Under the pieces are notes generated by a model, which ran no database searches, was not told the DNA's origin, and saw only the letters and a list, made by a program, of their open reading frames with translations. Made by a program: the position numbers and the translations under genes. Shown here piece after piece: positions 1 to 8,628 of a stretch of DNA of 64,000 bases. How positions within the stretch are numbered: position 1 is the first letter of the stretch; every line of letters starts with the position of its first letter. This DNA is from Bacteroides sp. (GTDB taxonomy: Bacteria > Bacteroidota > Bacteroidia > Bacteroidales > Bacteroidaceae), in contig JALCME010000005.1 in the NCBI GenBank assembly GCA_022648295.1, forward strand, positions 62,001 through 126,000, in the 5' to 3' direction.

Positions 1-438
1 CCATACCATGTTGAGCACCAATGCCATAATGATGTTGAGGCTTGCATATTCGGCACGGAGTGAAAGCAGTGTGGTGAAAGCACCGGCACCGGCTACCAAG
101 GGAAATACTAAGGGTACCAATGTGGCTTCTTTCATAGGACCCTGGTTTTTAAAGATTTCCACATCCAGTATCATTTCCAAAGCCATCAGAAACAGTATGA
201 CCGCGCCGGCTACTGCAAACGACTCAATATCCACATGGAATAATTTCAAGAGCATGTCTCCTGCATAAAAAAAGCCGATTAGCAGGGCAAAAGAGATTAA
301 TGTAGCTTTCATGGCACTTACGTCCTTGCCTTTTTCCCTTAGCTCAATAATTATAGGTGTGGATCCTATAATATCAATAACGGCGAATAATACGATGAAA
401 GCACTGATAAATTGTTGGAAGTTAAAAGTTGAAAACAT
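1..438 (-). CDS. MarC-family integral membrane protein, C-terminus cut off by window edge
   Basis: The gene runs off the left edge, so only the first 146 codons are present. The ATG at 438 is preceded by an unusually good AAGGAGGA ribosome site (about 443-450). The translation starts MFSTFNFQQFISAFIVLF and shows several hydrophobic segments, a PIIIELREKGKD stretch between the first two, and a PLVFPLVAGAGAFTT motif. This pattern fits the MarC/UPF0056 family of inner-membrane proteins with about six helices. The biochemical role of the family is unsettled; the old link to multiple antibiotic resistance was withdrawn for E. coli marC. A minus-strand TATCTTTG (458-465) may be the promoter -7 element. 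The gene is divergent from topB. Confidence 0.8.
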   Translation of the reverse strand, partial: MFSTFNFQQFISAFIVLFAVIDIIGSTPIIIELREKGKDVSAMKATLISFALLIGFFYAGDMLLKLFHVDIESFAVAGAVILFLMALEMILDVEIFKNQGPMKEATLVPLVFPLVAGAGAFTTLLSLRAEYASLNIIMALVLNMVW

Positions 439-590
439 AGATTCCTCCTTTTTTCTGCAAAGATAATATTTGCAATCCAAACTTCTTTATAATCCGATAA
501 TATTATATAACATATAAGTGTTACGTCCTTACAGTGCGCGGTTCATTTCTATATTTTTTATTCATTCTTCTTTTGTACTTCTCTTTTTCG

Positions 591-598
591 TACCTTTG
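591..598 (+). promoter_or_regulatory. Bacteroides-type -7 element for topB
   Basis: TACCTTTG matches the Bacteroides TAnnTTTG -7 consensus and lies 21 bp upstream of the topB start codon. A TTTG at 572-575 is only 15 bp upstream, closer than the usual 19-21 bp, so no convincing -33 box is assigned. Confidence 0.5.
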
Positions 599-619
599 CC
601 AGACTGAAAAAAGAAAGGA

Positions 620-2797
620 ATGATAGTTTGTATAGCTGAAAAGCCTTCAGTGGCACGTGATATAGCAGATGTACTCGGAGCAAGGGAACGAAAAGACGGG
701 TATATTGAGGGGAACGGGTACCAGGTGACATGGACATTCGGGCATTTGTGTATGCTCAAGGAGCCACATGAATATACGCCCGGATGGAAATCATGGAGTT
801 TGGGGAGTTTGCCTATGATTCCTCCGCGTTTCGGCATCAAGCTAATCAGTAATCCTACTTACGAGAAGCAGTTTCATACGATTGAACGTCTCATGCAGCA
901 TGCCGACGAAATCATAAACTGTGGTGATGCCGGTCAAGAAGGGGAACTTATTCAGCGTTGGGTGATGCAAAAAGCCGGGGCTCGTTGTCCGGTGAAGCGT
1001 CTGTGGATTTCATCGCTGACCGAAGAAGCGATCCGTGAAGGATTTGCAGGATTAAAAGAGCAGACAGAGTTTCAGTCTTTGTATGAAGCCGGATTGAGCC
1101 GTGCCATTGGCGACTGGCTGTTGGGCATGAATGCCACGCGCCTGTATACCATAAAGTACGGGCAGAATAAACAAGTGCTCTCTATTGGGCGGGTACAAAC
1201 CCCCACATTGGCTCTTATCGTTAACCGGCAGTTGGAAATAGAGCATTTTGTACCCAAGCAATATTGGGAGTTGAAAACGGTTTACCGGGATACGACATTC
1301 TCTGCTATAATAAAGAAAAGTGAAGAAGAACAGATTCTGGATGCAGATAAGAAAGATAACTCATCAGCGGAAACCTTGAAAGCTCCTCAAAAGGAAACCG
1401 AAAATAGAGGGATAGAACCTATTGAGGACCGTGAAAGGGGAATTGCCTTGCTTGAACAGATTAAGGATTCGCCTTTTACTGTGACAAGTGTGGAGAAGAA
1501 GCAGGGAAAGGAGTATGCGCCCCGTTTGTTCGACTTGACTTCCCTGCAAGTGGAATGTAACAAGAAGTTTGCATATTCGGCCGACGATACTTTGAAGACG
1601 ATTCAGTCGTTGTATGAAAAAAAAGTGGCTACTTATCCCCGTGTAGATACAACTTTCCTGAGTGATGATATCTATCCGAAGTGTCCCGGCATATTGAAGG
1701 GATTAAGGGATTACGAAGCGTTTGTTGCTCCTTTGGCTAATGTTACTTTGCCAAAGTCAAAGAAGGTTTTCGATAACTCTAAGGTGACGGATCACCATGC
1801 CATTATTCCCACAGGACAATATCCCCAGAATCTTACGGATATGGAGCGCCGGGTGTATGATCTGATAGCCCGTCGCTTTATCGCTGCATTTTATCCCGAC
1901 TGCAAGGTGGCTACGACTACGGTGCTTGGCGAAGTGGAAGGCATCGGCTTTAAGGTGACGGGAAAGCAAATTCTGGAACCCGGCTGGCGGGTTGTATTTG
2001 GAACGCCGGAGCAGCTGCAAGCCGATAAAGAAGAAAAAGGAGAAGGAGAGGATGAAAAGATGCTTCCTGCTTTTAAGAAGGGAGAAAGTGGTCCGCACAT
2101 TCCTGATTTATATGAGAAGTGGACGCAGCCACCACGCCCTTATACGGAGGCTACTTTGCTTCGCGCCATGGAGACTGCCGGTAAATTGGTGGATGACGAT
2201 GAGCTTCGTGATGCGTTAAAGGAAAACGGCATCGGACGTCCGTCCACTCGTGCGGCAATTATAGAAACATTGTTTAAACGCAATTATGTAAGGAAGGAGA
2301 AGAAGAATCTGATTGCCACGCCGACAGGGGTGGAACTGATTCAGCTTATTCATGAGGAATTGCTTAAATCAGCGGAGCTGACAGGTATTTGGGAAAAGAA
2401 GTTGCGTGAGATTGAGAAGCGGACCTATAATGCTTCTCTCTTTTTGGAGGAGCTCAAACAAATGGTTTCGGAAATTGTAATGAGCGTACTCTCTGATAAT
2501 ACGAACCGACGCATTACGATTGTTCAACCTCCCGCTCAATCGGCTACAGCCGATGCTGGTGCTGCAAAAGGGAAGAAAAGCGGAACTAAAAGTAGTGATA
2601 CGTCCAAACCGAAGCGGCAGAGTAAACCGCGCAAATCAACTTCGGGAAAAGCAGCGGCTTCGGCTGCTGATACAGGTGATAGCCTGATTGGTCAAACGTG
2701 TCCGTTATGCGGAAAAGGTACGATTATCAAAGGGAAAACAGCATACGGGTGTTCTGAATGGCGGAATGGCTGTACATTTCGCAAACCTTTTGAATAG
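620..2797 (+). CDS. topB: DNA topoisomerase III (type IA)
   Basis: 725 aa. Type IA topoisomerases cut one DNA strand through a 5'-phosphotyrosine link and decatenate or relax DNA. The N-terminal Toprim domain is visible as VCIAEKPSVARDIA (catalytic Glu7) and the acidic motif CGDAGQEGEL (Asp103, Glu109). The active-site tyrosine is Tyr339 in ATYPRVDTTFLS. A charged insert near residues 240-270 lies before the core motifs. The C-terminal tail has a basic Lys/Ser-rich linker (about 650-690) and one four-cysteine zinc module (CPLCGKG ... CSEWRNGC). Length and layout fit chromosomal TopB. The ATG at 620 follows the purine-rich AAGAAAGGA. It is monocistronic: the next gene is on the other strand. 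Confidence 0.95.
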   Translation: MIVCIAEKPSVARDIADVLGARERKDGYIEGNGYQVTWTFGHLCMLKEPHEYTPGWKSWSLGSLPMIPPRFGIKLISNPTYEKQFHTIERLMQHADEIINCGDAGQEGELIQRWVMQKAGARCPVKRLWISSLTEEAIREGFAGLKEQTEFQSLYEAGLSRAIGDWLLGMNATRLYTIKYGQNKQVLSIGRVQTPTLALIVNRQLEIEHFVPKQYWELKTVYRDTTFSAIIKKSEEEQILDADKKDNSSAETLKAPQKETENRGIEPIEDRERGIALLEQIKDSPFTVTSVEKKQGKEYAPRLFDLTSLQVECNKKFAYSADDTLKTIQSLYEKKVATYPRVDTTFLSDDIYPKCPGILKGLRDYEAFVAPLANVTLPKSKKVFDNSKVTDHHAIIPTGQYPQNLTDMERRVYDLIARRFIAAFYPDCKVATTTVLGEVEGIGFKVTGKQILEPGWRVVFGTPEQLQADKEEKGEGEDEKMLPAFKKGESGPHIPDLYEKWTQPPRPYTEATLLRAMETAGKLVDDDELRDALKENGIGRPSTRAAIIETLFKRNYVRKEKKNLIATPTGVELIQLIHEELLKSAELTGIWEKKLREIEKRTYNASLFLEELKQMVSEIVMSVLSDNTNRRITIVQPPAQSATADAGAAKGKKSGTKSSDTSKPKRQSKPRKSTSGKAAASAADTGDSLIGQTCPLCGKGTIIKGKTAYGCSEWRNGCTFRKPFE

Positions 2798-2933
2798 AGC
2801 TATTCCGTAAGTGTCTTCGATATTCTGAAGGTAAATGTTTCTGCGTGCAATAATAAAAAACTTGCGCTCTTATTATACTGTAGTCTGGCAAAAATATACT
2901 GTAGTTGGTAAAATAGGACTTATTGCTTTGTTG

Positions 2934-3491
2934 TTACAGTTTATTTTCAGCTATATATTTCCATAGGGGCGCTGCCATTAATGCCTGTTTAATCTTATCA
3001 TTCTGCAGCAAATCTTTTACTTCCTGAAGGGATAGAAGATGTACACTCAGACTTTCTGTTGGTTCTAAATGTTGCTCATCTATTTTCTCTACATCTGTGG
3101 CTAGAAAGCAATGAGTGATGTTTGTATGAGTACTTGAGTTTGCCGAGATTTGCATGTATTCTTTCCACGTGCCTTTTCCATATCCGGTTTCTTCGAGGAG
3201 TTCACGTTGTGCAGAGATTAGTGGAGATTTGTCTTCTTCTTCACAGACACCTGCACAAAGTTCATGAGATGTTTCCCGCAATCCGTGCCGGTATTGCGTG
3301 ATGAAGACAAACAGACCTTCACGCGTGATGGCCAGAGTATTTACCCAGTCGGGGTATTCTAGTATATAGTAAGAGGGGATATGATTGCCATTAGGTAGTA
3401 CGACGTGGTCTTTACGGACTGTGAGCCAAGGCTCTTTATGTAAATAATCGCTGGAAATAATTTTCCACGGTTCTTCTAATTCTTCTTTCAT
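2934..3491 (-). CDS. Nudix hydrolase, ADP-ribose pyrophosphatase-like
   Basis: 185 aa, cytoplasmic. Nudix enzymes hydrolyse nucleoside diphosphates linked to another moiety; the N-terminal shape resembles the ADP-ribose/ADP-sugar pyrophosphatase branch. The core REL-LEETGYG of the Nudix box is present at about residues 92-100. The upstream half is irregular: the usual G-x5-E-x7 spacing is one residue longer and the first Glu position is Asp/Lys. The catalytic REUxEExGU half is intact, so the protein is probably active. Its start lies 9 bp after the anmK stop, so the two are very likely cotranscribed (anmK first). Confidence 0.85.
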   Translation of the reverse strand: MKEELEEPWKIISSDYLHKEPWLTVRKDHVVLPNGNHIPSYYILEYPDWVNTLAITREGLFVFITQYRHGLRETSHELCAGVCEEEDKSPLISAQRELLEETGYGKGTWKEYMQISANSSTHTNITHCFLATDVEKIDEQHLEPTESLSVHLLSLQEVKDLLQNDKIKQALMAAPLWKYIAENKL

Positions 3492-3500
3492 AATTTGTTT

Positions 3501-4580
3501 TTATACTTTAAACAGCATTCCTCCGATGTTATCGGCAGAGGCTCCGGTAACAGATGAGAGACAACCAGGTTCATCTGCCAGATAAAGTGTCCCGAGAAAT
3601 GCAAATATTAACGCCTCTTTATATTCAATGATTTGGCGTTCCGGGATAACAATCTTGCACGGGCAAAGTGCACTCATGCGTTCTATCAGGAATTTGTTGA
3701 AGGCACCGCCACCTGTGACCAGCATTTTTTCTTCCTCTTTCTGTTCGGAATGGTTGATGAGGACACGGGATACCTGATAGGCGGCATGCTCGTAAAACGT
3801 ACGTAGCATATCCTCCATGCTTAGCTTGTACTTTTCTAACGTCGGGTAAACCAATGTTTCCACCCATTCGCGTCCGAGGGATTTGGGACCTGTCTGCCGG
3901 TAATATTCCATATTATTCAATTCATCCAATAATGGTTGGTGCACGGTGCCTCGTCGTGCGATTTCACCGTCCCGGTCAAATTCCAGCCCGATAAGCCTGC
4001 AATAATGATTGATGACATAATTGACCGGACTGACATCGAATGCGATACGGCGGTTGTTTTGTTCAAAGGATATATTTGAGAAACCTCCTATGTTGAGGCA
4101 GTAGCTGTAATCACTGAAAAGCAGACGATCGCCAATAGGAACTAAAGGAGCCCCTTGGCCACCCAGCATGATGTCTAAACGGCGGAAGTCAGAAACAGTT
4201 GGGATACCGGTTTCTGCAGCTATTGCAGCTCCATCTCCTATCTGGAACATGATGCGTTTTTGCGGTTCGTGGAATATGGTATGCCCGTGTGATGCAATAA
4301 TGTCGGGGTGGAGATTGAATTCGTGTATGAATTCATTGACACGCTCCCCGAGGAACTTACCGTATGCACTATGGAAGGTGATAAACTCCAATGCGCTCAT
4401 TGACTGCGCACCCGTACCTAGCTTTTGTTTTAAATCCTCCGGATAAGAATAACCTTTTGCACAGTCAATGTGAAAACTCCATTTCCCTACTTTACGGTGG
4501 AAGGTACAACAACAAACATCCAGCCCGTCAAGGGAGGTGCCGGACATTAATCCTATGGATTGAATTTGAAAATCTTTCAT
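3501..4580 (-). CDS. anmK: Anhydro-N-acetylmuramic acid kinase
   Basis: 359 aa, cytoplasmic. AnmK hydrolyses the 1,6-anhydro ring and phosphorylates anhydroMurNAc to MurNAc-6-phosphate in cell-wall recycling. The family signature GLMSGTSLDGLD (about 10-21) forms the phosphate-binding loop. FQIGDGAAIAAETG and the VTGGGAFNKFL motif near residue 290 belong to the ASKHA-type kinase fold. Length matches the family (about 360-370). The Nudix gene follows 9 bp downstream in the same operon. The roughly 180 bp upstream are AT-rich; no clear promoter was picked. Confidence 0.93.
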   Translation of the reverse strand: MKDFQIQSIGLMSGTSLDGLDVCCCTFHRKVGKWSFHIDCAKGYSYPEDLKQKLGTGAQSMSALEFITFHSAYGKFLGERVNEFIHEFNLHPDIIASHGHTIFHEPQKRIMFQIGDGAAIAAETGIPTVSDFRRLDIMLGGQGAPLVPIGDRLLFSDYSYCLNIGGFSNISFEQNNRRIAFDVSPVNYVINHYCRLIGLEFDRDGEIARRGTVHQPLLDELNNMEYYRQTGPKSLGREWVETLVYPTLEKYKLSMEDMLRTFYEHAAYQVSRVLINHSEQKEEEKMLVTGGGAFNKFLIERMSALCPCKIVIPERQIIEYKEALIFAFLGTLYLADEPGCLSSVTGASADNIGGMLFKV

Positions 4581-4759
4581 TGCTTGGAGAACTTTGTTCT
4601 ATAAATATTTTAGGAAGGTGATGGCTATTAAAAGTCATTTTCCTTTTAGTTTATAGTAATGAACATCTCACAATAATATATATTATTTCTAATAAGATTT
4701 TAAATTATTGATAATATGTGCTTTATTGTTCATTTGATATGAATGCATAAAACATTTCT

Positions 4760-6118
4760 TTAGTGAAAATTCAAATGAAACTCCACAACAGCTTCAATGC
4801 CTTTCCGCAGCATGTCAAGCGGAAAGTTTTCGTTGGGAGAATGAATAGCGTTTGATTCCAGCCCGAACCCCATGAGTACTGTCTTTATTCCTAATACTTG
4901 TTCAAAGGTGGAAATGATGGGGATACTTCCTCCGCGTCGTACTGCTAACGGTTTCTTTCCGAAGGCTTTTTCAAACCCCTTTTCTGCAGCCTGATAAGCG
5001 GGCAAGGTGATGGGGCAGACATAACCTTGTCCACCGTGCATTGGCGTTACTTTAACTTGTACGGTTTGGGGGGCAATGCTTTGGATATAGTCGGCAAACA
5101 GTTGCGAGATTTTATGATGGTCCTGATGGGGGACAAGCCGGCAGGACACTTTTGCTGTGGCTTTTGAGGGAAGAACCGTCTTGGCACCTTCACCCGTATA
5201 GCCTCCCCAAATGCCACAAACATCAAATGACGGGCGGCAACTATTGCGCTCCAGCGTGCTGTAACCTTTTTCGCCAGCCAGCTCTTTTACTCCGATTGCG
5301 GCTTTGTACTTGTCTTCATGGAAGGGTATGTGTGCGATCATTTCCCGCTCCGCCTGTGGCACTTCTTCCACGTCGTCATAAAATCCGGGAACGGTGATGC
5401 GTCCGTCGGCATCGACAATTTGGGCTATCATGCCACATAAAACATTAATAGGATTGGCGACTGCTCCTCCAAAGTGACCCGAATGTAAATCACGGTTTGG
5501 TCCGGTAACCTCTATTTCCCAGTAGGCGAGTCCGCGTAGTCCAGTTGTCAATGAAGGCAGGTCGGCCCCTAGCATGCTGGTATCAGATACTAAAATGATG
5601 TCTGCTTTTAAAAGTTCCTTATGGGTTATGCAAAAAGCTTCCAAACTGGGCGATCCTATTTCTTCTTCTCCTTCGAAGATGAACTTTACGTTATTCTTCA
5701 ACAATCCGTGTTTCAGTAGATACTCAAAGGCCTTGACCTGAATAAAAGACTGTCCTTTATCATCATCGGCACCTCGTGCCCAGATATGTTCGTCCCGTAC
5801 TTCCGGTTCGAAAGGTTCACTTTTCCATAATTCTAATGGTTCAGGTGGCATTACATCATAATGTGCATAGATCAGTACGGTTTTTGCCGCCGGATCTACT
5901 GTTTTCTGTCCGAATACAATGGGATTCCCCTCCGAAGGCATCACTAATGCTTCGTCTGCACCTGCTTCGAGTAATAATTGCGACCAGCGCTGGGCACAGG
6001 CAGACATGTCGTCATGATGCTCCGGTTTGGCGCTAATGCTGGGTATGCGAATAAGGCTGAATAAGTCTTCCAATAGTTTGGATTCGTTATCCGCAATGTA
6101 TTGTTGTATTTCGTTCAT
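4760..6118 (-). CDS. M20-family metallopeptidase (dipeptidase-like)
   Basis: 452 aa, no signal peptide. M20 peptidases use two zinc ions to cleave dipeptides or C-terminal residues. Visible ligands and catalytic elements in order are AHYDVMP (His86, Asp88), RGADDDKGQ (Asp118-120), the catalytic FEGEEEIGSP (about 148-156), VSDTSML (Asp179) and HSPNENF near the C-terminus. A dimerisation domain lies between, with a DLHSGHFGG motif. This resembles the CNDP/DapE-like dipeptidase group, and substrate is not predictable. The start is 20 bp after aroC, so the two are probably cotranscribed. Confidence 0.9.
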   Translation of the reverse strand: MNEIQQYIADNESKLLEDLFSLIRIPSISAKPEHHDDMSACAQRWSQLLLEAGADEALVMPSEGNPIVFGQKTVDPAAKTVLIYAHYDVMPPEPLELWKSEPFEPEVRDEHIWARGADDDKGQSFIQVKAFEYLLKHGLLKNNVKFIFEGEEEIGSPSLEAFCITHKELLKADIILVSDTSMLGADLPSLTTGLRGLAYWEIEVTGPNRDLHSGHFGGAVANPINVLCGMIAQIVDADGRITVPGFYDDVEEVPQAEREMIAHIPFHEDKYKAAIGVKELAGEKGYSTLERNSCRPSFDVCGIWGGYTGEGAKTVLPSKATAKVSCRLVPHQDHHKISQLFADYIQSIAPQTVQVKVTPMHGGQGYVCPITLPAYQAAEKGFEKAFGKKPLAVRRGGSIPIISTFEQVLGIKTVLMGFGLESNAIHSPNENFPLDMLRKGIEAVVEFHLNFH

Positions 6119-6138
6119 CCGGGGAAAATTTAGGTTGA

Positions 6139-7215
6139 TTAAAGTTGGGTTGTTTTATCTATTAAATAATAATCTAGGATAGTGATTGCCGCCATGGCTT
6201 CTACAATGGGGACGGCACGGGGAAGTACACATGCATCGTGACGCCCGCGTGCTTTCATACTGGTATCTATGCCATCAATGTTAACGGTTTGTTGTTCCAT
6301 TAATACGGTAGCCACTGGTTTGAAGAGAGTTCTGAAATAAATGTCTTGTCCGTTGCTTATCCCTCCCTGTATCCCACCGGAATGGTTGGTACGGGTATCA
6401 ATATGACCGGCATTATTATAAAAAATGTCGTTTTGTTCGGAACCTTTCATCTTCAGTCCCTTGAAACCTTCACCATATTCGAATCCTTTTACGGCATTGA
6501 TGCTGAGCATTGCGTTGCCCAAAGCGGCATGAAGTTTTCCGAATACCGGCTGTCCAAGACCTATGGGACATCCCTTGATTACACAAGTGATGACTCCTCC
6601 AATGGTATCTCCTTTCGCTTTTATTTCAGCGATAAGATGTTCCATTTCTTTAGCTTTCTCCTGATCAGGACAACGCACCGGATTGTTTTCGATGGTATCA
6701 AGATCGTACGTCGTGTAGTTTTCTTCCAACCGGATGGGACCTACTTGTGAGGTGTATGCTGTGATACGGATTCCCAGTTGTTTGAGTGCAATCTTGGCTA
6801 AAGCTCCCGCTACTACACGTGAGATGGTTTCCCGGGCGGAAGAGCGGCCTCCTCCGCGATAATCGCGTATGCCATATTTAGCCCTGTAAGTATAGTCTGC
6901 ATGTGAGGGACGATACACCTCTTTTATATTATCATAATCGTTGGAGCGTTGGTTTTCGTTCCACACCATGAATCCAATGGGGCATCCAGTGGATTTTCCT
7001 TCGAAAATGCCTGAGAGAAACTCCACTTTGTCCGGTTCTTTTCGTGCGGTAGTGATGGCCGATTGCCCCGGTTTACGGCGATCCAGCTCACTTTGAATAA
7101 AATCCATATCGATCTCTATTCCTGCAGGGAAACCGTCTATAACGCCTCCGATGCCTTTACCATGCGATTCTCCGAAGCTGGTAAAGCGAAAAATATTGCC
7201 GAATGAGTTGAACAT
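6139..7215 (-). CDS. aroC: Chorismate synthase
   Basis: 358 aa, cytoplasmic. It converts 5-enolpyruvylshikimate-3-phosphate to chorismate, the last shikimate-pathway step, using reduced FMN. The open frame extends 41 codons further upstream, but the family begins with [19 protein letters not shown], so the ATG at 7215 is chosen. Signatures are [10 protein letters not shown] near the N-terminus, [14 protein letters not shown] and [10 protein letters not shown] in the middle, and [18 protein letters not shown] at the C-terminus. It is separated from slyD by a strong hairpin and is followed by the M20 peptidase gene. Confidence 0.95.
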   Translation of the reverse strand: MFNSFGNIFRFTSFGESHGKGIGGVIDGFPAGIEIDMDFIQSELDRRKPGQSAITTARKEPDKVEFLSGIFEGKSTGCPIGFMVWNENQRSNDYDNIKEVYRPSHADYTYRAKYGIRDYRGGGRSSARETISRVVAGALAKIALKQLGIRITAYTSQVGPIRLEENYTTYDLDTIENNPVRCPDQEKAKEMEHLIAEIKAKGDTIGGVITCVIKGCPIGLGQPVFGKLHAALGNAMLSINAVKGFEYGEGFKGLKMKGSEQNDIFYNNAGHIDTRTNHSGGIQGGISNGQDIYFRTLFKPVATVLMEQQTVNIDGIDTSMKARGRHDACVLPRAVPIVEAMAAITILDYYLIDKTTQL

Positions 7216-7406
7216 ACTTATTGAGTTTATGGGTTTATATACGAAATTTATTTGCTCCGATTCCTTTCTGTAGGGGCTTTGAATGTCTAAAGATAATGAT
7301 TTTATCCGAGTTATTCCTAAAAAGAATGAATAAATCATTCTATTTCCAAAACAGATAGGAGTGAATGTTTAAGATAGAATTTGAATTTTCTCAATTTGTA
7401 CCGATA

Positions 7407-7459
7407 AAAGCAGAGGTCACTAACGGAATAGTGAAATTTCCATTAGTGACCTCTGCTTT
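7407..7459 (-). terminator. Intrinsic terminator downstream of slyD
   Basis: A perfect 17-bp inverted repeat (AAAGCAGAGGTCACTAA at 7407-7423 against 7443-7459) extends inward by GGAA/TTCC after one mismatch. On the plus strand it is followed by A plus five T; on the minus strand by TTTAT. It lies between slyD and aroC, both on the minus strand, so it most likely ends slyD transcription and separates it from aroC. Confidence 0.8.
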
Positions 7460-7478
7460 ATTTTTATGCTACAAGGAT

Positions 7479-8087
7479 TTAGTGGCAACACCCTCTGCCA
7501 CAGCAATCGTCGTCTTTATCTTCCTCTTCATTACCGCCGCATCCGCATTCACCTCCACAGCTACAGCTGTCTGATCCGCAACTACATCCGCCTCCGCTCA
7601 TTGCTTTGGCCATTTCTTGCAGTTCTTCGTTAGTTGCCGGGCGGTTTTCTACGACTTCTCCGACAAAATTCAGGTCGCAACCTGCCAGGGGATGATTCAT
7701 GTCCATTACGACTACATTATCTTTTACTGCCGATACGGTGCCGTTGATACGCTCTCCTTCGGAGGTCATCAGGGGAACAACATTACCTTCTACTATACGT
7801 TCGCTGTCGAACTTACCATCTACTTCGAAGATGTTTTTAGGTAAGTCTATCACATGTTCATCGTCATATTCACCATAAGCATCGGCACATGCAATAGTGA
7901 AGTTGAATTTGTCTCCTTTATTAAGTTTCTTCACTTGCTCTTCAAAAGCCTCCAAAGTCAGTCCAAGTCCGGAGATAAACTGAAAAGGATCTTCTGTAGT
8001 AGCTTCTTCCGTGAAGTCTTTTTCTCCCTCTTCAACAGAGTATAGCTTATATGCTACTGTGATGTACTTGTTTTCTATGGTGTCCAT
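7479..8087 (-). CDS. slyD: SlyD-like FKBP peptidyl-prolyl isomerase with Cys-rich metal-binding tail
   Basis: 202 aa, cytoplasmic. SlyD proteins combine an FKBP prolyl isomerase domain with an inserted chaperone flap and a metal-binding tail. Here the FKBP part carries FQFISGLGLTLEAFEEQV and DAYGEYDDEHVIDLP, and the flap is followed by MNHPLAGCDLNFVGEV. The last 40 residues are extremely rich in Cys, Gly and acidic residues (GGGCSCGSD, CSCGGECGCGGNEEED, DDCCGRGCCH). In E. coli SlyD the tail is His-rich and binds nickel; this one is Cys-rich with a single terminal His, so its metal preference may differ. A minus-strand TATCTTTG (8145-8152) lies 57 bp before the ATG. Confidence 0.9.
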   Translation of the reverse strand: MDTIENKYITVAYKLYSVEEGEKDFTEEATTEDPFQFISGLGLTLEAFEEQVKKLNKGDKFNFTIACADAYGEYDDEHVIDLPKNIFEVDGKFDSERIVEGNVVPLMTSEGERINGTVSAVKDNVVVMDMNHPLAGCDLNFVGEVVENRPATNEELQEMAKAMSGGGCSCGSDSCSCGGECGCGGNEEEDKDDDCCGRGCCH

Positions 8088-8375
8088 TATTACTTTTTGT
8101 TTTAATAGTTAATAAATTGATTATCATATCTCTTTTGGAAGCGGCAAAGATAAGAAATTCATTTTTAAATCAGGGGAATCTAAGAATTAAGAGGGAATTT
8201 TTAACTATATCCGAGGTGTGTTTTTTTCTTTTCCACAAGAAAAAAGACTATAGGGAGTTTGCTATAAGTTTTATTTAAACTAACAATTAATAAGGCATTT
8301 TAGTGATAGAATAAGACTTTCTGATGCTGTTTTCTTACGATTATTTATTTTTGCCTCTATTTTTTCATTAATTTA

Positions 8376-8408
8376 TTTGGTGTTTATAAAAAAAAGCCCT
8401 TACCTTTG
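8376..8408 (+). promoter_or_regulatory. Promoter of the ilv operon
   Basis: TTTG (8376-8379) and TACCTTTG (8401-8408) are separated by exactly 21 bp and match the Bacteroides sigma-ABfr consensus (TTTG, 19-21 bp, TAnnTTTG). Transcription would start near 8413-8418, giving a leader of about 210 nt before ilvD that contains the leader peptide and attenuator. Confidence 0.75.
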
Positions 8409-8453
8409 CAGCACGATAATAAAGAAGCAACTTTATAACAAGTAAACAAAGTT

Positions 8454-8528
8454 ATGAACTTACATACATCTATTAGTCTAACAATCCTACATATTATTCG
8501 CGTCGTGGTGCTATCATCTAAAGCGTGA
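8454..8528 (+). CDS. ilv operon leader peptide (24 aa)
   Basis: This short frame starts ATG AAC TTA and ends TGA at 8526-8528. Of 24 residues, 5 are Ile, 4 are Leu and 3 are Val, concentrated in SISLTILHIIRVVVLS. That is exactly the set of amino acids made by the downstream operon. The stop codon lies inside a sequence that can pair with the left arm of the downstream terminator. By analogy with enterobacterial ilv leaders, ribosome stalling on Ile/Val/Leu codons should decide which hairpin forms. The length, composition and placement argue strongly against a chance frame; translation itself is inferred. Confidence 0.75.
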   Translation: MNLHTSISLTILHIIRVVVLSSKA

Positions 8529-8608
8529 GGAAGGCTGTTATATGTATATGTGTGTTTATTAAGATATCAATTTTGGAGCCTTTCTCACATTAGTGAGAGA
8601 GGCTCTTT
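8525..8608 (+). terminator. ilv attenuator: antiterminator arm plus terminator hairpin
   Basis: The terminator stem pairs 8576-8588 (GAGCCTTTCTCAC) with 8593-8605 (GTGAGAGAGGCTC), 13 bp with one G-U pair and loop ATTA, followed by TTT. The left arm can instead pair with 8525-8536 (GTGAGGAAGGCT): 8577-8588 matches over 12 bp with one G-U pair. The two structures exclude each other. A ribosome finishing the leader peptide would cover 8525-8536 and allow termination; one stalled upstream at Ile/Val codons would leave it free to antiterminate. Confidence 0.75.
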
Positions 8609-8628
8609 AATTAAAAGGAGATTTGAAT

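Noticed and set aside
572-598. Full promoter for topB
   Set aside because: The TTTG is only 15 bp from the -7 box, outside the usual 19-21 bp range, so only the -7 element was kept.
7365-7574. 69-codon plus-strand frame across the slyD terminator
   Set aside because: It runs through the hairpin and antisense into the slyD tail; product is not protein-like.
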